A stretch of DNA of 64,000 bases from CAYJFD01 sp964369605. GTDB lineage: Bacteria; Bacteroidota; Bacteroidia; Bacteroidales; UBA932. The position numbers and the translations under genes are program-made. This document shows positions 1 through 8,874 of the stretch, piece after piece. Within the stretch, counting starts at the first letter, position 1; each line of letters opens with the position of its first letter. The notes below the pieces were generated by a model. The model saw nothing but the letters and a program-made list of their open reading frames with translations. It did no database searches and was not told the origin of the DNA. The stretch is from positions 21,778 to 85,777 of the forward strand of contig CAYJFD010000003.1 of the NCBI GenBank assembly GCA_964369605.1, in the 5' to 3' direction.

Positions 1-12
1 AGATTTTCAAAG

Positions 13-38
13 GAGGGCTTGTTTGCCCTCTTTTTTTT
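13..38 (+). terminator. Intrinsic terminator of an upstream gene
   Basis: A GAGGGC/GCCCTC stem (13-18 with 25-30) with a six-base loop is followed by a run of eight Ts. It reads on the plus strand, so it should end a transcript that enters from the left of the window. Confidence 0.75.
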
Positions 39-45
39 ATCTTTG
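38..45 (+). promoter_or_regulatory. Candidate -7 box (TATCTTTG) upstream of DPP III
   Basis: TATCTTTG matches the Bacteroidota -7 consensus TAnnTTTG. It sits directly after the upstream terminator and about 80 bp before the DPP III start. No well-spaced TTTG -33 box is visible, so the call is tentative. Confidence 0.4.
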
Positions 46-124
46 CATAAAAGAAGCTAATTATCAACTATACAACAAATAGGCTATAAATTACCTTAAC
101 GACTAGGTTATAAAAATATCACTT

Positions 125-2125
125 ATGCTTACCATACTTCCATTTTCTACTTCTCCTTCCATCAAAGAGGAGCAGTCCACTAATAACCAAGACTTTAAAT
201 ATCTTATCGATGAATTTGCTGATGCAAAGATTATGAGGTTTAAGGTAGAGGGGTGGGATGAACTTTGTTTAAAGCAGAAAGAATATATTTATCACCTTAG
301 TGAGGCTGCCAAGTGGGGGCGAGATATATTATTTGATCAAAATTTTAAATTCAATCTAGAAATCAGAAAGGCTCTTGAGCAAATGATTCTAGCGTATAAT
401 AGAAACGTGGGAGCAGATGGTAGTGAGGATGATCAAGAATATCAGGACTTTCTTGTTTACGCCAAAAGGGTCTTTTTCAGTAATGGAATTCACCATCACT
501 ACGGCGAAGAAAAATTCACTCCGAACTGCTCAAAAGATTTTTTTAGATCTTTAATGTTACAGTCGGACATTAATAAAAATAGAATCGAGGAACTTATTCA
601 CGTTATTTTTGACACTAAATGCTACAACTATAAAAAATACACAGGCACACAAGAAGACCTTCTACTTGCATCTTGTGTTAATTTCTACGACGGTGTTTCA
701 AAGAAAGAAGCAGAAGATTTCTATGCCTCGCAGGAAGTGGAAAATAATCCAAGACCTATTTCTTATGGTCTTAATAGTAAACTAGTTAGGAACGACGGTA
801 TAATTAGAGAAGAGAGGTATAAAATAGGAGGTCTGTATAGTGATACCCTCAAAGAAATAGTATTTCATCTTGAGAAGGCTCAAATCGTAGCTGAAAATGA
901 TCACCAAAAACATTATATCTCAAAATTAATAGAATACTACCATACTGGCTGCCTTAAGGTATGGGATGAATACAACATCTCTTGGGTAAAAGACACAGAG
1001 TCTATGGTGGACTTCGTAAATGGCTTTATTGAGAATTATGGCGACCCTATGGGTATGAAGGCTACGTGGGAATCTGTTGTAAATTTCAGAGATATTGAGG
1101 CCTCAAAGAGAACTAAGATTATCAGCGAGAATGCTCAATGGTTCGAGGATAATTCTCCTGTGGATCCTAAGTTCAAAAAGGACGAGGTAAAAGGAGTCTC
1201 AGCTAAGGTCATCACTGTTACTACTCTTGGAGGTGACTGCTACCCTACAGCACCTATTGGTATAAATCTTCCTAATGCAGATTGGATAAGAAAGGAGCAT
1301 GGCTCTAAGTCTGTAACGATAGCTAATCTATCTGAAGCTTATGAGAAAGCAGCCCAGGAGTCCCCAAAAAGCATGTTAAATGAGTTCTCTTTTAATCAGG
1401 AAGAGATCGAACTTATCAAAACTTATGGTTCTCTTACAGGTCAGCTTCACACGGATCTACACGAATGCCTTGGGCACGGCTCTGGACAACTTCTAGCGAC
1501 AACATCGCCTAACGCCCTATTGGAAATTAGCTCTTCTCTAGAGGAGGCTCGCGCCGACCTATTCGCACTTTACTACCTTGCTGACAAAAAAATGATAGAA
1601 CTAGGTATCGTACCTAACGATATTGCTTTCAAAGCCGAATATATAAACTATATCAAGAATGGATTATTTACTCAGTTTGTCAGAATAGAGTTAGGAAAAG
1701 ATGTTACTCAAGCACACATGCAGGCAAGGAAGCTTATAGCTGAATGGGCTTATGAGGCAGGTAGGAGTGAAAATATTATAGAACTTGTAAAAAAAGACGG
1801 CAGAACATATATACTCATTAATGACTATGAAAAATTAAGAAGCCTCTTTGGCCAGCTTCTTGCAGAAATCCAACGAATAAAGTCCGAAGGGGATTACAAG
1901 GCGGGGAAGGAACTGATTTCCAAATACGCTACTGTAATTAACCCCGATCTTCATAAAGAGGTCAAGGAAAGATATGCATCTCTTAATCTTAAGCCTTATG
2001 GCGGATTCATTAATCCTGACATCGTTCCTTTTATGGAGGATGGCGCAGTGATTGACTATAAAATAGAATATAAGGATAGCTTCGTCGAACAGATGCTTGA
2101 TTACGGAATAAACTACTCAAAATAA
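125..2125 (+). CDS. Dipeptidyl-peptidase III (M49 zinc metallopeptidase)
   Basis: The enzyme removes dipeptides from the N-terminus of short peptides. The M49 zinc signature HECLGH lies at residues 446-451 and the second motif EEARAD at 473-478; together these supply the zinc ligands and the catalytic Glu. The length of 666 aa is usual for bacterial DPP III. I see no signal peptide or lipobox, so it is probably cytoplasmic, although some Bacteroidota relatives carry an export signal. The ATG has no Shine-Dalgarno sequence, as is normal in this phylum. An MscS-type gene follows 7 bp after the stop, so the two are probably co-transcribed. Confidence 0.93.
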   Translation: MLTILPFSTSPSIKEEQSTNNQDFKYLIDEFADAKIMRFKVEGWDELCLKQKEYIYHLSEAAKWGRDILFDQNFKFNLEIRKALEQMILAYNRNVGADGSEDDQEYQDFLVYAKRVFFSNGIHHHYGEEKFTPNCSKDFFRSLMLQSDINKNRIEELIHVIFDTKCYNYKKYTGTQEDLLLASCVNFYDGVSKKEAEDFYASQEVENNPRPISYGLNSKLVRNDGIIREERYKIGGLYSDTLKEIVFHLEKAQIVAENDHQKHYISKLIEYYHTGCLKVWDEYNISWVKDTESMVDFVNGFIENYGDPMGMKATWESVVNFRDIEASKRTKIISENAQWFEDNSPVDPKFKKDEVKGVSAKVITVTTLGGDCYPTAPIGINLPNADWIRKEHGSKSVTIANLSEAYEKAAQESPKSMLNEFSFNQEEIELIKTYGSLTGQLHTDLHECLGHGSGQLLATTSPNALLEISSSLEEARADLFALYYLADKKMIELGIVPNDIAFKAEYINYIKNGLFTQFVRIELGKDVTQAHMQARKLIAEWAYEAGRSENIIELVKKDGRTYILINDYEKLRSLFGQLLAEIQRIKSEGDYKAGKELISKYATVINPDLHKEVKERYASLNLKPYGGFINPDIVPFMEDGAVIDYKIEYKDSFVEQMLDYGINYSK

Positions 2126-2132
2126 ATATATT

Positions 2133-3089
2133 ATGCTTAATACAGAAGATATCATTAACATCGGGAAGGACAGTGCGTCTGTTGCTGCCCAAAAAGAGAT
2201 CATTAAGGTCATCGGTGACACCACTGCCACTGCTAGCGAAAAAATAACTGAGATCGCTCATACTGTTAAATCTCTTACCATTTCAGATATGGCAAATATC
2301 GTTCTCGATATAGTTACAAGATTCGGTCTAAAACTACTCGCCGCCATAGCTATTTTCATAGTGGGTAGATGGGTGATTAAGAGACTAAAAAAGGTAATTC
2401 ATAAGATACTAGAAAAACAAAAGGTCGAGAAATCGGTTACCACTTTTATTGATAGTCTTATTTCTATATCTCTAAACCTAATTTTCATTATATTGCTCAT
2501 TAGCGTTCTTGGAGTAAATACCACTTCCTTTGTCGCACTATTTGCTAGTGCCGGTTTAGCTATCGGTATGGCTCTAAGTGGCACATTACAGAATTTTGCT
2601 GGAGGAGTATTGATTCTTTTCTTTAAGCCTTATAAGGTAGGAGATATAATAGAAACACAGGGCCAACTAGGAACAGTAATGCAGATACAAATTTTCAACA
2701 CTATCATTAATACCTTTGATAATGAGGTAATTATAATTCCAAATGGTCCAGTTTCAACTGGCATTCTTAAAAACTACTCTTCTGAAGATTTAAGAAGGGT
2801 TGACTGGACAATAGGAATCTCGTACGGAGATGACTTTGAAACGGCTAAGGCGACTCTTCTTGAGTTATTTGCCAAAGATCCTAGAATTAAAAAAGATCCT
2901 GCTCCTTTTGTTTCTATCTCTGCTCTTGCTGATAGCTCAGTTGACGTAGCAGCACGTGCGTGGGTGAAAAGTAGTGAATATTTTGATGTATTCTTCGACA
3001 TGAATGTAGAGATATATAAAGTATTCCCAAACAAGGGACTAAATTTCCCTTTCCCTCAGTTACAGATACATACAAATTCTAAAGACTAG
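2133..3089 (+). CDS. Small-conductance mechanosensitive ion channel (MscS family)
   Basis: This inner-membrane channel releases solutes under hypo-osmotic shock. The N-terminal ~55 residues are polar and look helical. Hydrophobic segments follow near residues 65-85, 105-130 and 135-165; the last is the Gly/Ala-rich pore helix (SAGLAIGMALSGTLQNFAGG) typical of MscS TM3. The cytoplasmic beta domain follows, with the conserved PYKVGD and IPNG motifs. The length (318 aa) is slightly above E. coli MscS because of the N-terminal extension. It follows the DPP III gene closely and ends at a bidirectional terminator shared with pnp. Confidence 0.93.
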   Translation: MLNTEDIINIGKDSASVAAQKEIIKVIGDTTATASEKITEIAHTVKSLTISDMANIVLDIVTRFGLKLLAAIAIFIVGRWVIKRLKKVIHKILEKQKVEKSVTTFIDSLISISLNLIFIILLISVLGVNTTSFVALFASAGLAIGMALSGTLQNFAGGVLILFFKPYKVGDIIETQGQLGTVMQIQIFNTIINTFDNEVIIIPNGPVSTGILKNYSSEDLRRVDWTIGISYGDDFETAKATLLELFAKDPRIKKDPAPFVSISALADSSVDVAARAWVKSSEYFDVFFDMNVEIYKVFPNKGLNFPFPQLQIHTNSKD

Positions 3090-3116
3090 TTTACTCTTTA
3101 GAATATTCTAATTAAA

Positions 3117-3152
3117 AAGGCTACAAACATTCTATTGAATACTTGTAGCCTT
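3117..3152. terminator. Bidirectional terminator between the MscS gene and pnp
   Basis: AAGGCTACAA at 3117-3126 pairs with TTGTAGCCTT at 3143-3152. T-rich tracts flank it on both strands, so it can serve the two convergent genes. Confidence 0.8.
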
Positions 3153-3206
3153 ATTTTATTTATAATTATGTCTGCTTTCAGACTATAATTATCCGATGTC
3201 TTTAAA

Positions 3207-5444
3207 TTAGTCTCTTCTAGGACGACGATCAGAATCACGACGTGGGCCACGATCATCACGACGAGGGCCACGAGATCCACCTTCTGGTCTTGGCTTACGC
3301 TCACGCTCAACCCAACCTTCTGGCTTTTCCATTAGAGCTCTCTTTGAAAGTCTCATCTTACCAGATTTAGCATCTACTTCGATAAGTTTCACCTCGATAA
3401 CATCACCTACTGCTAGTACATCTTCTACCTTCTCTACTTTTTTGTAGTCGATTTCAGAAATATGCAACAGACCCTCTTTTCCAGGTAATATCTCAACGAA
3501 AGCACCAAATTCTAAGATAGATACCACCTTACCTTCGTAAGTCTTATCCACCTCTGGAACTGTAGTAATATCTTTGATTCTCTTTAATGCTGCATCCATA
3601 GAGTCCTTATCTTCTCCAAAGATGTCAATGATTCCAACACCTACTCCATCGATATTACCTTCAGTAATAGTAATAGTTGTACCTGTTGTCTTCTGAATCT
3701 CTTGGATAACCTTTCCTCCTGTTCCGATAACCGCTCCAATAAATTCTGCAGGAATAGTTATCTGGATAATACGAGGTACATTTGGCTTGAAATCTTCTCT
3801 TGGCCCAGCAAGAGTCTTATTCATTTCGTCCATAATATGTAAACGACCTTGACGAGCCTGCTCAAGAGCTTGCTCTAATACTTCATAAGAAAGTCCATCT
3901 ACCTTTATATCCATTTGAGTAGCAGTGATACCATCCTTAGTACCTGTTACCTTAAAGTCCATATCACCTAAGTGGTCTTCGTCTCCTAAGATATCAGAAA
4001 GAATAGCGAACTTCTTAGTCTCAGGATCAGATATAAGACCCATAGCAATACCAGAAACTGGCTTCTTTAATTTTAGACCTGAGTCCATCATAGCTAATGT
4101 TCCAGCACAAACTGTTGCCATAGAAGAAGAGCCATTTGACTCAAGAATATCAGAAACAAGACGTACTGCATAAGGATTTTCCTCTCCAAGTGGAACCATT
4201 GGCTTAAGCGCACGCCAAGCTAAGTTACCGTGACCTATTTCACGACGACCTACTGCTCTTTGTGGTCTTGCATCTCCAGTTGAGAATGGAGGGAAGTTAT
4301 AATGTAGAACAAACTGCTGAGTCTCTTGAACTAGCACCTCGTCCATTTCTTTCATATCTAACTTTGTACCTAATGTTACAGTTGTCAAAGATTGAGTTTC
4401 ACCACGTGTGAAAATCGCAGAACCGTGCGCTCCTGGTAAATAAGAAACCTCACACCAGATAGGACGAATCTCAGTTGTAGATCTTCCGTCAAGACGTAGA
4501 CCCTCGTCTAAGATCATTCTACGCATTGCTTCCTTCTCTACATCGTGGAAATAACGAGCGATTAATGATGCATTCTCCTCTCTCTCTTCTTCTGACATTG
4601 TTTCAGCAAATTCTGCTGAAACCGCAGCAAAAGCTTCTGATCTTTCATGCTTAGCTAAGCCAGACTTAGCAATATCATAACATTTAGCGTAGCAGTACTC
4701 ATTAAGGGCAGTGCGTAGCTCTTCGTTATTCTCCTCGTGACAATATTCTCTCTTTGTAACTTTTCCAACAGCCTCTGTAAGTTCCATTTGAACTTTGCAG
4801 TGTCTTTTGATTTCCTCGTGTGCAAATTTGATAGCAGCTAGCATATCTGCCTCGCTTGCTTCCTTCATCTCACCCTCTACCATCATGATATTGTCATAAG
4901 TAGCAGCAACCATAATATCTAGGTCTGCTCCTTTTAACTGCTCAAATGTTGGGTTTATCATAAATTCACCATCGATTCTTGCTACTCTTACCTCTGAGAT
5001 AGGACCATTAAATGGAATATCACTTACAGCAAGTGCTGCTGAAGCAGCTAAACCTGCTAGGGCATCAGGCATATTTACCTTATCCGAAGATATTAGGTTT
5101 ACTGTAACGAAAACATCTGCATGGAAATTATCTGGAAACAATGGGCGCAATGCTCTATCAATCAGTCTTGATACTAGAATTTCAGAGTCAGAAGCACGAC
5201 CTTCTCTCTTCATAAAGCCACCAGGAATACGTCCTGCTGAAGCAAATTTCTCTTTATACTCCACTTGTAGTGGCATAAAGTCTACATCAGGCTTTGCCTC
5301 TTTAGCACAGGTCACAGTAGCTAAAAGCATAGTGTCACCCATTTTTAATACTACAGACCCATCAGCTTGTTTTGCTAATTTTCCTGTTTCGATCTCAATG
5401 ATCCTACCATCTGCTAATTCGATGGTCTTTTTTACTATATTCAT
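3207..5444 (-). CDS. pnp: Polyribonucleotide nucleotidyltransferase (PNPase)
   Basis: PNPase is a phosphorolytic 3'-5' exoribonuclease acting in RNA decay. The protein (745 aa) has two RNase PH domains, a KH domain near residues 555-615 with the GxxG loop in IGTGGKVIQ, and an S1 domain near 620-690. The C-terminus is an unusual Arg/Asp/Gly/Pro-rich tail of about 35 residues with repeated PRRD units. Such RG-like tails may bind RNA; that is inference. It lies downstream of rpsO in the same direction, as in many bacteria, but a terminator and a 115-bp leader with two hairpins separate the genes. Confidence 0.97.
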   Translation of the reverse strand: MNIVKKTIELADGRIIEIETGKLAKQADGSVVLKMGDTMLLATVTCAKEAKPDVDFMPLQVEYKEKFASAGRIPGGFMKREGRASDSEILVSRLIDRALRPLFPDNFHADVFVTVNLISSDKVNMPDALAGLAASAALAVSDIPFNGPISEVRVARIDGEFMINPTFEQLKGADLDIMVAATYDNIMMVEGEMKEASEADMLAAIKFAHEEIKRHCKVQMELTEAVGKVTKREYCHEENNEELRTALNEYCYAKCYDIAKSGLAKHERSEAFAAVSAEFAETMSEEEREENASLIARYFHDVEKEAMRRMILDEGLRLDGRSTTEIRPIWCEVSYLPGAHGSAIFTRGETQSLTTVTLGTKLDMKEMDEVLVQETQQFVLHYNFPPFSTGDARPQRAVGRREIGHGNLAWRALKPMVPLGEENPYAVRLVSDILESNGSSSMATVCAGTLAMMDSGLKLKKPVSGIAMGLISDPETKKFAILSDILGDEDHLGDMDFKVTGTKDGITATQMDIKVDGLSYEVLEQALEQARQGRLHIMDEMNKTLAGPREDFKPNVPRIIQITIPAEFIGAVIGTGGKVIQEIQKTTGTTITITEGNIDGVGVGIIDIFGEDKDSMDAALKRIKDITTVPEVDKTYEGKVVSILEFGAFVEILPGKEGLLHISEIDYKKVEKVEDVLAVGDVIEVKLIEVDAKSGKMRLSKRALMEKPEGWVERERKPRPEGGSRGPRRDDRGPRRDSDRRPRRD

Positions 5445-5463
5445 ATTTTTTCTTAGAGTCTAC

Positions 5464-5541
5464 CTCCCCCTATTGGGAGTTTTGATTAATAATGAATTCC
5501 GCTATTTCGACTGATGTAGACTCAAAATTTCCCAGTCGAAA
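5464..5541 (-). promoter_or_regulatory. pnp 5' leader with two hairpins
   Basis: Upstream of the pnp ATG (5444) are two inverted repeats. One is CTCCC/GGGAG (5464-5468 with 5475-5479), about 20 nt before the start. The other is TTTCGACTG/CAGTCGAAA (5505-5513 with 5533-5541). In E. coli, pnp is autoregulated through a structured leader cut by RNase III. Whether this leader does the same is inference. Confidence 0.4.
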
Positions 5542-5553
5542 AGTTATTCTGCG

Positions 5554-5561
5554 CAAAGATA
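5554..5561 (-). promoter_or_regulatory. Candidate -7 box for pnp
   Basis: On the minus strand this reads TATCTTTG, the Bacteroidota -7 consensus, about 110 bp before the pnp start and downstream of the rpsO terminator. A clear -33 TTTG at the right distance is missing. Confidence 0.45.
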
Positions 5562-5574
5562 GTAAAGATAATAA

Positions 5575-5604
5575 AAAAGAAGCTACTTCTAAGCAGCTTC
5601 TTTT
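5575..5604 (-). terminator. rpsO terminator
   Basis: AAAAGAAGCT (5575-5584) pairs with AGCTTCTTTT (5595-5604). On the minus strand the stem is followed by a T-rich tract, 30 bp after the rpsO stop. Confidence 0.7.
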
Positions 5605-5635
5605 CATTTTCTTATCTTCTATTATCTTAAACTTA

Positions 5636-5911
5636 TTACTTACGTAAGTTAAGTGCTTTGATAATTTCTCTGTATCTCTCAATGTCGTTAACCTTTAAGT
5701 AATCTAAAAGGCGACGTCTCTTACCTACAAGTCTTAAAAGCGATCTCTGAGTAGAGTAATCTTTGTGATTAGCTTTTAGATGTTGAGTAAGGTGAGCGAT
5801 ACGGTATGAAAATAATGCGATCTGGCCTTCTGCCGATCCAGTGTCAGTATTAGACTTTCCGTATTTCTCGAAAATCTCCTGCTTTTTCTCTGCTGATAAA
5901 TATTCTGCCAT
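5636..5911 (-). CDS. rpsO: 30S ribosomal protein S15
   Basis: S15 binds 16S rRNA directly and helps build the small-subunit platform. The sequence from MAEYLSAEKKQEIFEKYG to the C-terminal LNLRK is a typical 91-aa S15. It carries the family's DTGSAEGQIALFSYRI and RRRLLDYLK motifs. The open frame continues 15 codons upstream, but that extension overlaps a strong promoter -7 box (5954-5961), so I chose the internal ATG at 5911. The gene reads toward pnp. Confidence 0.95.
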   Translation of the reverse strand: MAEYLSAEKKQEIFEKYGKSNTDTGSAEGQIALFSYRIAHLTQHLKANHKDYSTQRSLLRLVGKRRRLLDYLKVNDIERYREIIKALNLRK

Positions 5912-5953
5912 TTTTTTAGCAATTGATTTGGTTATTTCCCAAAATTGGGACTG

Positions 5954-5984
5954 CAAAGGTAGACAATTTTCTTAATTCGCCAAA
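5954..5984 (-). promoter_or_regulatory. rpsO promoter (TTTG-N19-TACCTTTG)
   Basis: On the minus strand, TTTG (5981-5984) and TACCTTTG (5954-5961) are separated by 19 bp. This is a near-perfect match to the Bacteroidota vegetative promoter TTTG-N19-21-TAnnTTTG. Confidence 0.8.
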
Positions 5985-5990
5985 TAAATA

Positions 5991-5998
5991 TATCTTTG
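5991..5998 (+). promoter_or_regulatory. Candidate -7 box for the M3 peptidase gene
   Basis: TATCTTTG lies 32 bp before the ATG at 6031. It is divergent from the rpsO promoter. The -33 region is only T-rich. Confidence 0.5.
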
Positions 5999-6030
5999 TC
6001 CTTATTTAGAAAATACAATTTTATTACACA

Positions 6031-8127
6031 ATGAAGAAAATATTATTTACAATGTTAGCCGCTGGCTTAATGCTTTCTTGCACAAAAGACAAGAACCCTC
6101 TTTTAGAGGAATGGAATACACCTTTTCAGATTCCACCATTTGAATCTATAATGACTGAGCACTATATGCCTGCCTTTGAAGTAGCAATAGCTGAGCACAA
6201 GGCTGAAATAGATGCAATCATTAACAACACTCAAGAGCCTACCTTCGAAAACACTATCGAAGCCTATGATAAAGCTGGTTCATTACTTACTAGAATCAAC
6301 CTTGTATTTGGTAGTACTACTAATATGGCATCAAATCCTGAAATCGAGCAGGTAGCTGTAGATTTATCTCCAATTTTAAGTAAGCACTCTAGTGAAATTA
6401 ACCTAAACGAAGATTTATTCAAGAAAATTAAAGCAGTTTACGAAAAAAGAGAAACTCTTAACCTAGAGGCTGACCAACTAAGACTTGTTGAGACTATCTA
6501 CAAGAACTTCGTTCGTTACGGTGCTGAACTTTCTGCAGAAGGTAAAGCTAAACTTGCAACTATAGATTCTGAGATCGCTAGCTTAGAGCTAAAGTTCGGA
6601 CAAAACCTACTTAAGGAAACTGCTGGCTACACTTTGATTCTTGAGAACGAAGAAGAGCTTGCTGGACTTAGCGATGGTCTTATCGCATCTGCTGCTGCTA
6701 GAGCAACTGCTGCTGGCGCTGAAGGCAAGTGGTACTTTGGTTTAGATAACCCAAGTGTGCTTCCTTTCTTATTCCAATCAGACAACAAGGAGCTAAGAAA
6801 AGATATTTTCGAGGCTTACATTAATAGAGGTAATAATAATAATGATGCTGACAACAAAGCTATCGTTAGCAAGCTAGTTGAACTAAGACTAGAGAAAGCT
6901 AAATTATTAGGCTATAACAACTATGCGGAGTATGCATTAGAAACTCGTATGGCACAAAACCAAGAAAGAGTTTACACTCTACTTAATGAACTTTGGGAGC
7001 CTGCACTTAATACGGCAAAGAAAGAAGCAAAAGATATCAACTCTATCATCAAATCTGAAGGTTCTGATATAGAACTTAGCGGAGAAGACTGGAGATATTA
7101 TTTTGACAAAGCTAAAGCTGCTAAATATAGCATCAGTGATTCTGAGTTAATGCCTTACTTTGAGAACGATAAAGTTCGTGATGGTATTTTCGCATTATGT
7201 GAGAAACTTTGGGGCGTAAAGTTTGTGAAAGCTGAAAACACTCCTCTTCCTCACCCTAACGCTGAAGCTTATGAGTGCGTTGACAAAGATGGCTCTCACC
7301 TTGGTATCCTATTTTTAGATATGTTTGCTCGTCCAGGCGAGAAGAGAGGTGGAGCTTGGTGTACAGGCTATAGACCTCAAAGTTATGCTAACGGTTCTAG
7401 AGTAGCTCCTCTTGTTTCTGTAGTTTGTAACTTCACTAGTCCTGTAACTCCAGGTGCTCCTGCACTACTTACTCCAGATGAGGTAACTACTTTCTTCCAC
7501 GAGTTTGGTCACGCTATTGAGAGCCTTTTCAAAGATGTACGTTATATGGGCATCAGCGATATGACTCTTGACTTCGTTGAACTTCCTTCTCAACTTATGG
7601 AACACTGGGCATTTGAACCAGAATTATTACAATTATACGCTACTCACTATGAGACAGGAGAAGTTATTCCTACTGAATTAGTAGAAAAATTACTTAACTC
7701 AGGTAAATATGGTCAAGGTTTTGGTACTACTGAATTCCTAGCAGCTGCACTTCTTGATATGGATTATCATACACTTAACGAGATTCCTGAAGGTTTTGAG
7801 CCTGTAGCTTTTGAAGCACAAGTTCTTTCAGATCGTGGACTACTTTCTCAAATTCCTGCAAGATATAGAAGTACCTACTTCGCTCACGTGTTTGCAAGTA
7901 TGTATACTGCTGGTTACTATAGTTACATCTGGGCAAACGTACTAGACTGTGATGCTTATCAAGCATTCAAAGAAAGTGGTGACATCTTCAACCAAGAGAT
8001 CGCTAATAAAGTTAGAACTGAGATCTTCGAGAGAGGTGGAGAAGACGATGCTATGACTCTTTACGTTAATTTCAGAGGTTCAGAGCCAGGAACAGAAGCC
8101 CTTATCAAAAACAGAGGCCTAAAATAA
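6031..8127 (+). CDS. dcp: M3-family oligopeptidase (peptidyl-dipeptidase Dcp-like), lipoprotein
   Basis: This zinc peptidase breaks down oligopeptides in the cell envelope. A lipoprotein signal ends in LMLSC (Cys near residue 17). The body is a full M3 peptidase of 698 aa with the zinc motif HEFGH at residues 490-494 in the context TTFFHEFGHAIESLF. A lipidated, periplasm-facing position is inferred from the lipobox, whereas E. coli Dcp is cytoplasmic. The gene is monocistronic: it has its own -7 box and is followed by a strong terminator. With the nearby DPP III it fits a peptide-using lifestyle. Confidence 0.93.
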   Translation: MKKILFTMLAAGLMLSCTKDKNPLLEEWNTPFQIPPFESIMTEHYMPAFEVAIAEHKAEIDAIINNTQEPTFENTIEAYDKAGSLLTRINLVFGSTTNMASNPEIEQVAVDLSPILSKHSSEINLNEDLFKKIKAVYEKRETLNLEADQLRLVETIYKNFVRYGAELSAEGKAKLATIDSEIASLELKFGQNLLKETAGYTLILENEEELAGLSDGLIASAAARATAAGAEGKWYFGLDNPSVLPFLFQSDNKELRKDIFEAYINRGNNNNDADNKAIVSKLVELRLEKAKLLGYNNYAEYALETRMAQNQERVYTLLNELWEPALNTAKKEAKDINSIIKSEGSDIELSGEDWRYYFDKAKAAKYSISDSELMPYFENDKVRDGIFALCEKLWGVKFVKAENTPLPHPNAEAYECVDKDGSHLGILFLDMFARPGEKRGGAWCTGYRPQSYANGSRVAPLVSVVCNFTSPVTPGAPALLTPDEVTTFFHEFGHAIESLFKDVRYMGISDMTLDFVELPSQLMEHWAFEPELLQLYATHYETGEVIPTELVEKLLNSGKYGQGFGTTEFLAAALLDMDYHTLNEIPEGFEPVAFEAQVLSDRGLLSQIPARYRSTYFAHVFASMYTAGYYSYIWANVLDCDAYQAFKESGDIFNQEIANKVRTEIFERGGEDDAMTLYVNFRGSEPGTEALIKNRGLK

Positions 8128-8172
8128 TCAATCCTTAGTCATAAGTGATTAAGAAATAAATTACTGAACTTA

Positions 8173-8205
8173 CCCCTTCTTGTCCCGTACAAGAAGGGGT
8201 ATTTT
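8173..8205 (+). terminator. Terminator of the M3 peptidase gene
   Basis: A perfect 11-bp stem, CCCCTTCTTGT (8173-8183) with ACAAGAAGGGG (8189-8199), encloses a five-base loop and is followed by TATTTTT. Confidence 0.88.
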
Positions 8206-8212
8206 TAGATAA

Positions 8213-8463
8213 TCACCCCACCCGTTGACAAAATGTGCTCCCAGCTAATGATTTCGCAAACGGACCACCTCTTTTCAGCCTAAAAGCATCACCACAAGTA
8301 ATACTTCTAGGTAATTTGCTCAAATCTCTAATTAAACAGCTCGGCCGTCGGCAAAAAGTGCTCTCAGGTAGCAAAAGCTCCGACGGACCACTGTTTTTTA
8401 CCCCAAAACAGGCCACCCGTCGGCAAAAAAGATTCTCAGGAGATGATTCTGCCGACGGGTGAC
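8213..8463. repeat. Three related imperfect palindromes (intergenic repeat cluster)
   Basis: Three units of about 45-50 bp share one plan: CCCGTCGGCAAAA, a GTGCTCTCAG-like middle, then a closing arm CGACGG. Unit 3 (8413-8463) is almost a perfect long palindrome, with CACCCGTCGGCA paired to TGCCGACGGGTG. Unit 2 (about 8343-8391) and unit 1 (about 8216-8267) are progressively decayed. Their G+C content is well above the surroundings. No convincing gene spans them; the open frames seen here have no family features. They may be REP-like elements, MITE remnants or structured RNA. I do not recognise the family. Confidence 0.65.
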
Positions 8464-8524
8464 ATCAATTTTTCTAAGAACTAACATTCCCATCTCCCCG
8501 GGAAAATTAACCTTGGGACTGGGC

Positions 8525-8558
8525 ATAAAAAAAAAGGTCCTGAATTATTCAGAACCTT
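8525..8558 (-). terminator. Terminator downstream of tRNA-Met
   Basis: An 11-bp stem (8534-8544 with 8548-8558, one G-U pair) is followed on the minus strand by a run of Ts, immediately 3' of the tRNA gene. Confidence 0.8.
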
Positions 8559-8566
8559 TTCTTTAG

Positions 8567-8639
8567 TAGCGGAGAGAGGACTCGAACCTCTGGCCTCCGG
8601 GTTATGAGCCCGACGAGCTACCAACTGCTCTACTCCGCG
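8567..8639 (-). tRNA. tRNA-Met (CAT), initiator type
   Basis: A 73-nt cloverleaf folds on the minus strand with 7-bp acceptor, 4-bp D, 5-bp anticodon and 5-bp T stems and anticodon CAT. Initiator features are present: three G-C pairs at the base of the anticodon stem (GGG/CCC), an A11-U24 pair in the D stem and an unpaired 1-72 position. The mismatch here is C1-U72, whereas E. coli tRNA-fMet has C1-A72. CCA is not encoded. It has its own promoter and terminator, so it is a single-gene unit. Confidence 0.95.
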
Positions 8640-8650
8640 ATATTAGACTG

Positions 8651-8682
8651 CAAAGATATGGCAAATATTTTAATGTACCAAA
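8651..8682 (-). promoter_or_regulatory. tRNA promoter (TTTG-N20-TATCTTTG)
   Basis: On the minus strand, TTTG (8679-8682) lies 20 bp from TATCTTTG (8651-8658), which ends 12 bp before the tRNA 5' end. This is a near-ideal Bacteroidota promoter. Confidence 0.8.
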
Positions 8683-8757
8683 TTTTTATGTAAAATAGTC
8701 AAAAGAAATACCTGTCGACCTACGAATATATCTTATGCTCTAGTACATTACAAGTAA

Positions 8758-8791
8758 AAAGCCCCTATAAAGATTTCTTTATAAGGGCTTT
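8758..8791 (-). terminator. Terminator of the metal/Nfn operon
   Basis: AAAGCCCCTATAAAG (8758-8772) pairs with CTTTATAAGGGCTTT (8777-8791) apart from one mismatch. The minus strand continues into a T tract. It is the first strong stem after the Nfn/GltD stop at 8875. Confidence 0.75.
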
Positions 8792-8874
8792 AATTTATTA
8801 AGACTACACCTTTTTATTTTCGCGTTGAAGTCTTCTTTTTAATTTGTGAGTCCTCCTTTAGCTTAGGGGGCTTC

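Noticed and set aside
8213..8462. Overlapping open frames of 67 and 75 codons on both strands between the M3 peptidase and the tRNA
   Set aside because: They lie over the palindromic repeats, have no family features or upstream signals, and their open state follows from the repeat sequence.
8213..8463. The three palindromes as a CRISPR array
   Set aside because: There are only three units, unevenly spaced and strongly diverged, with no equal-length spacers and no cas genes nearby.
8845..8873. A stem-like motif (AAGCCCCCTAAGCTAAAGGAGG on the minus strand) after the Nfn gene, with a partial look-alike near 33,170
   Set aside because: The pairing is imperfect and the likeness is about a dozen bases, too little to call a repeat family or terminator when a better terminator lies at 8758-8791.
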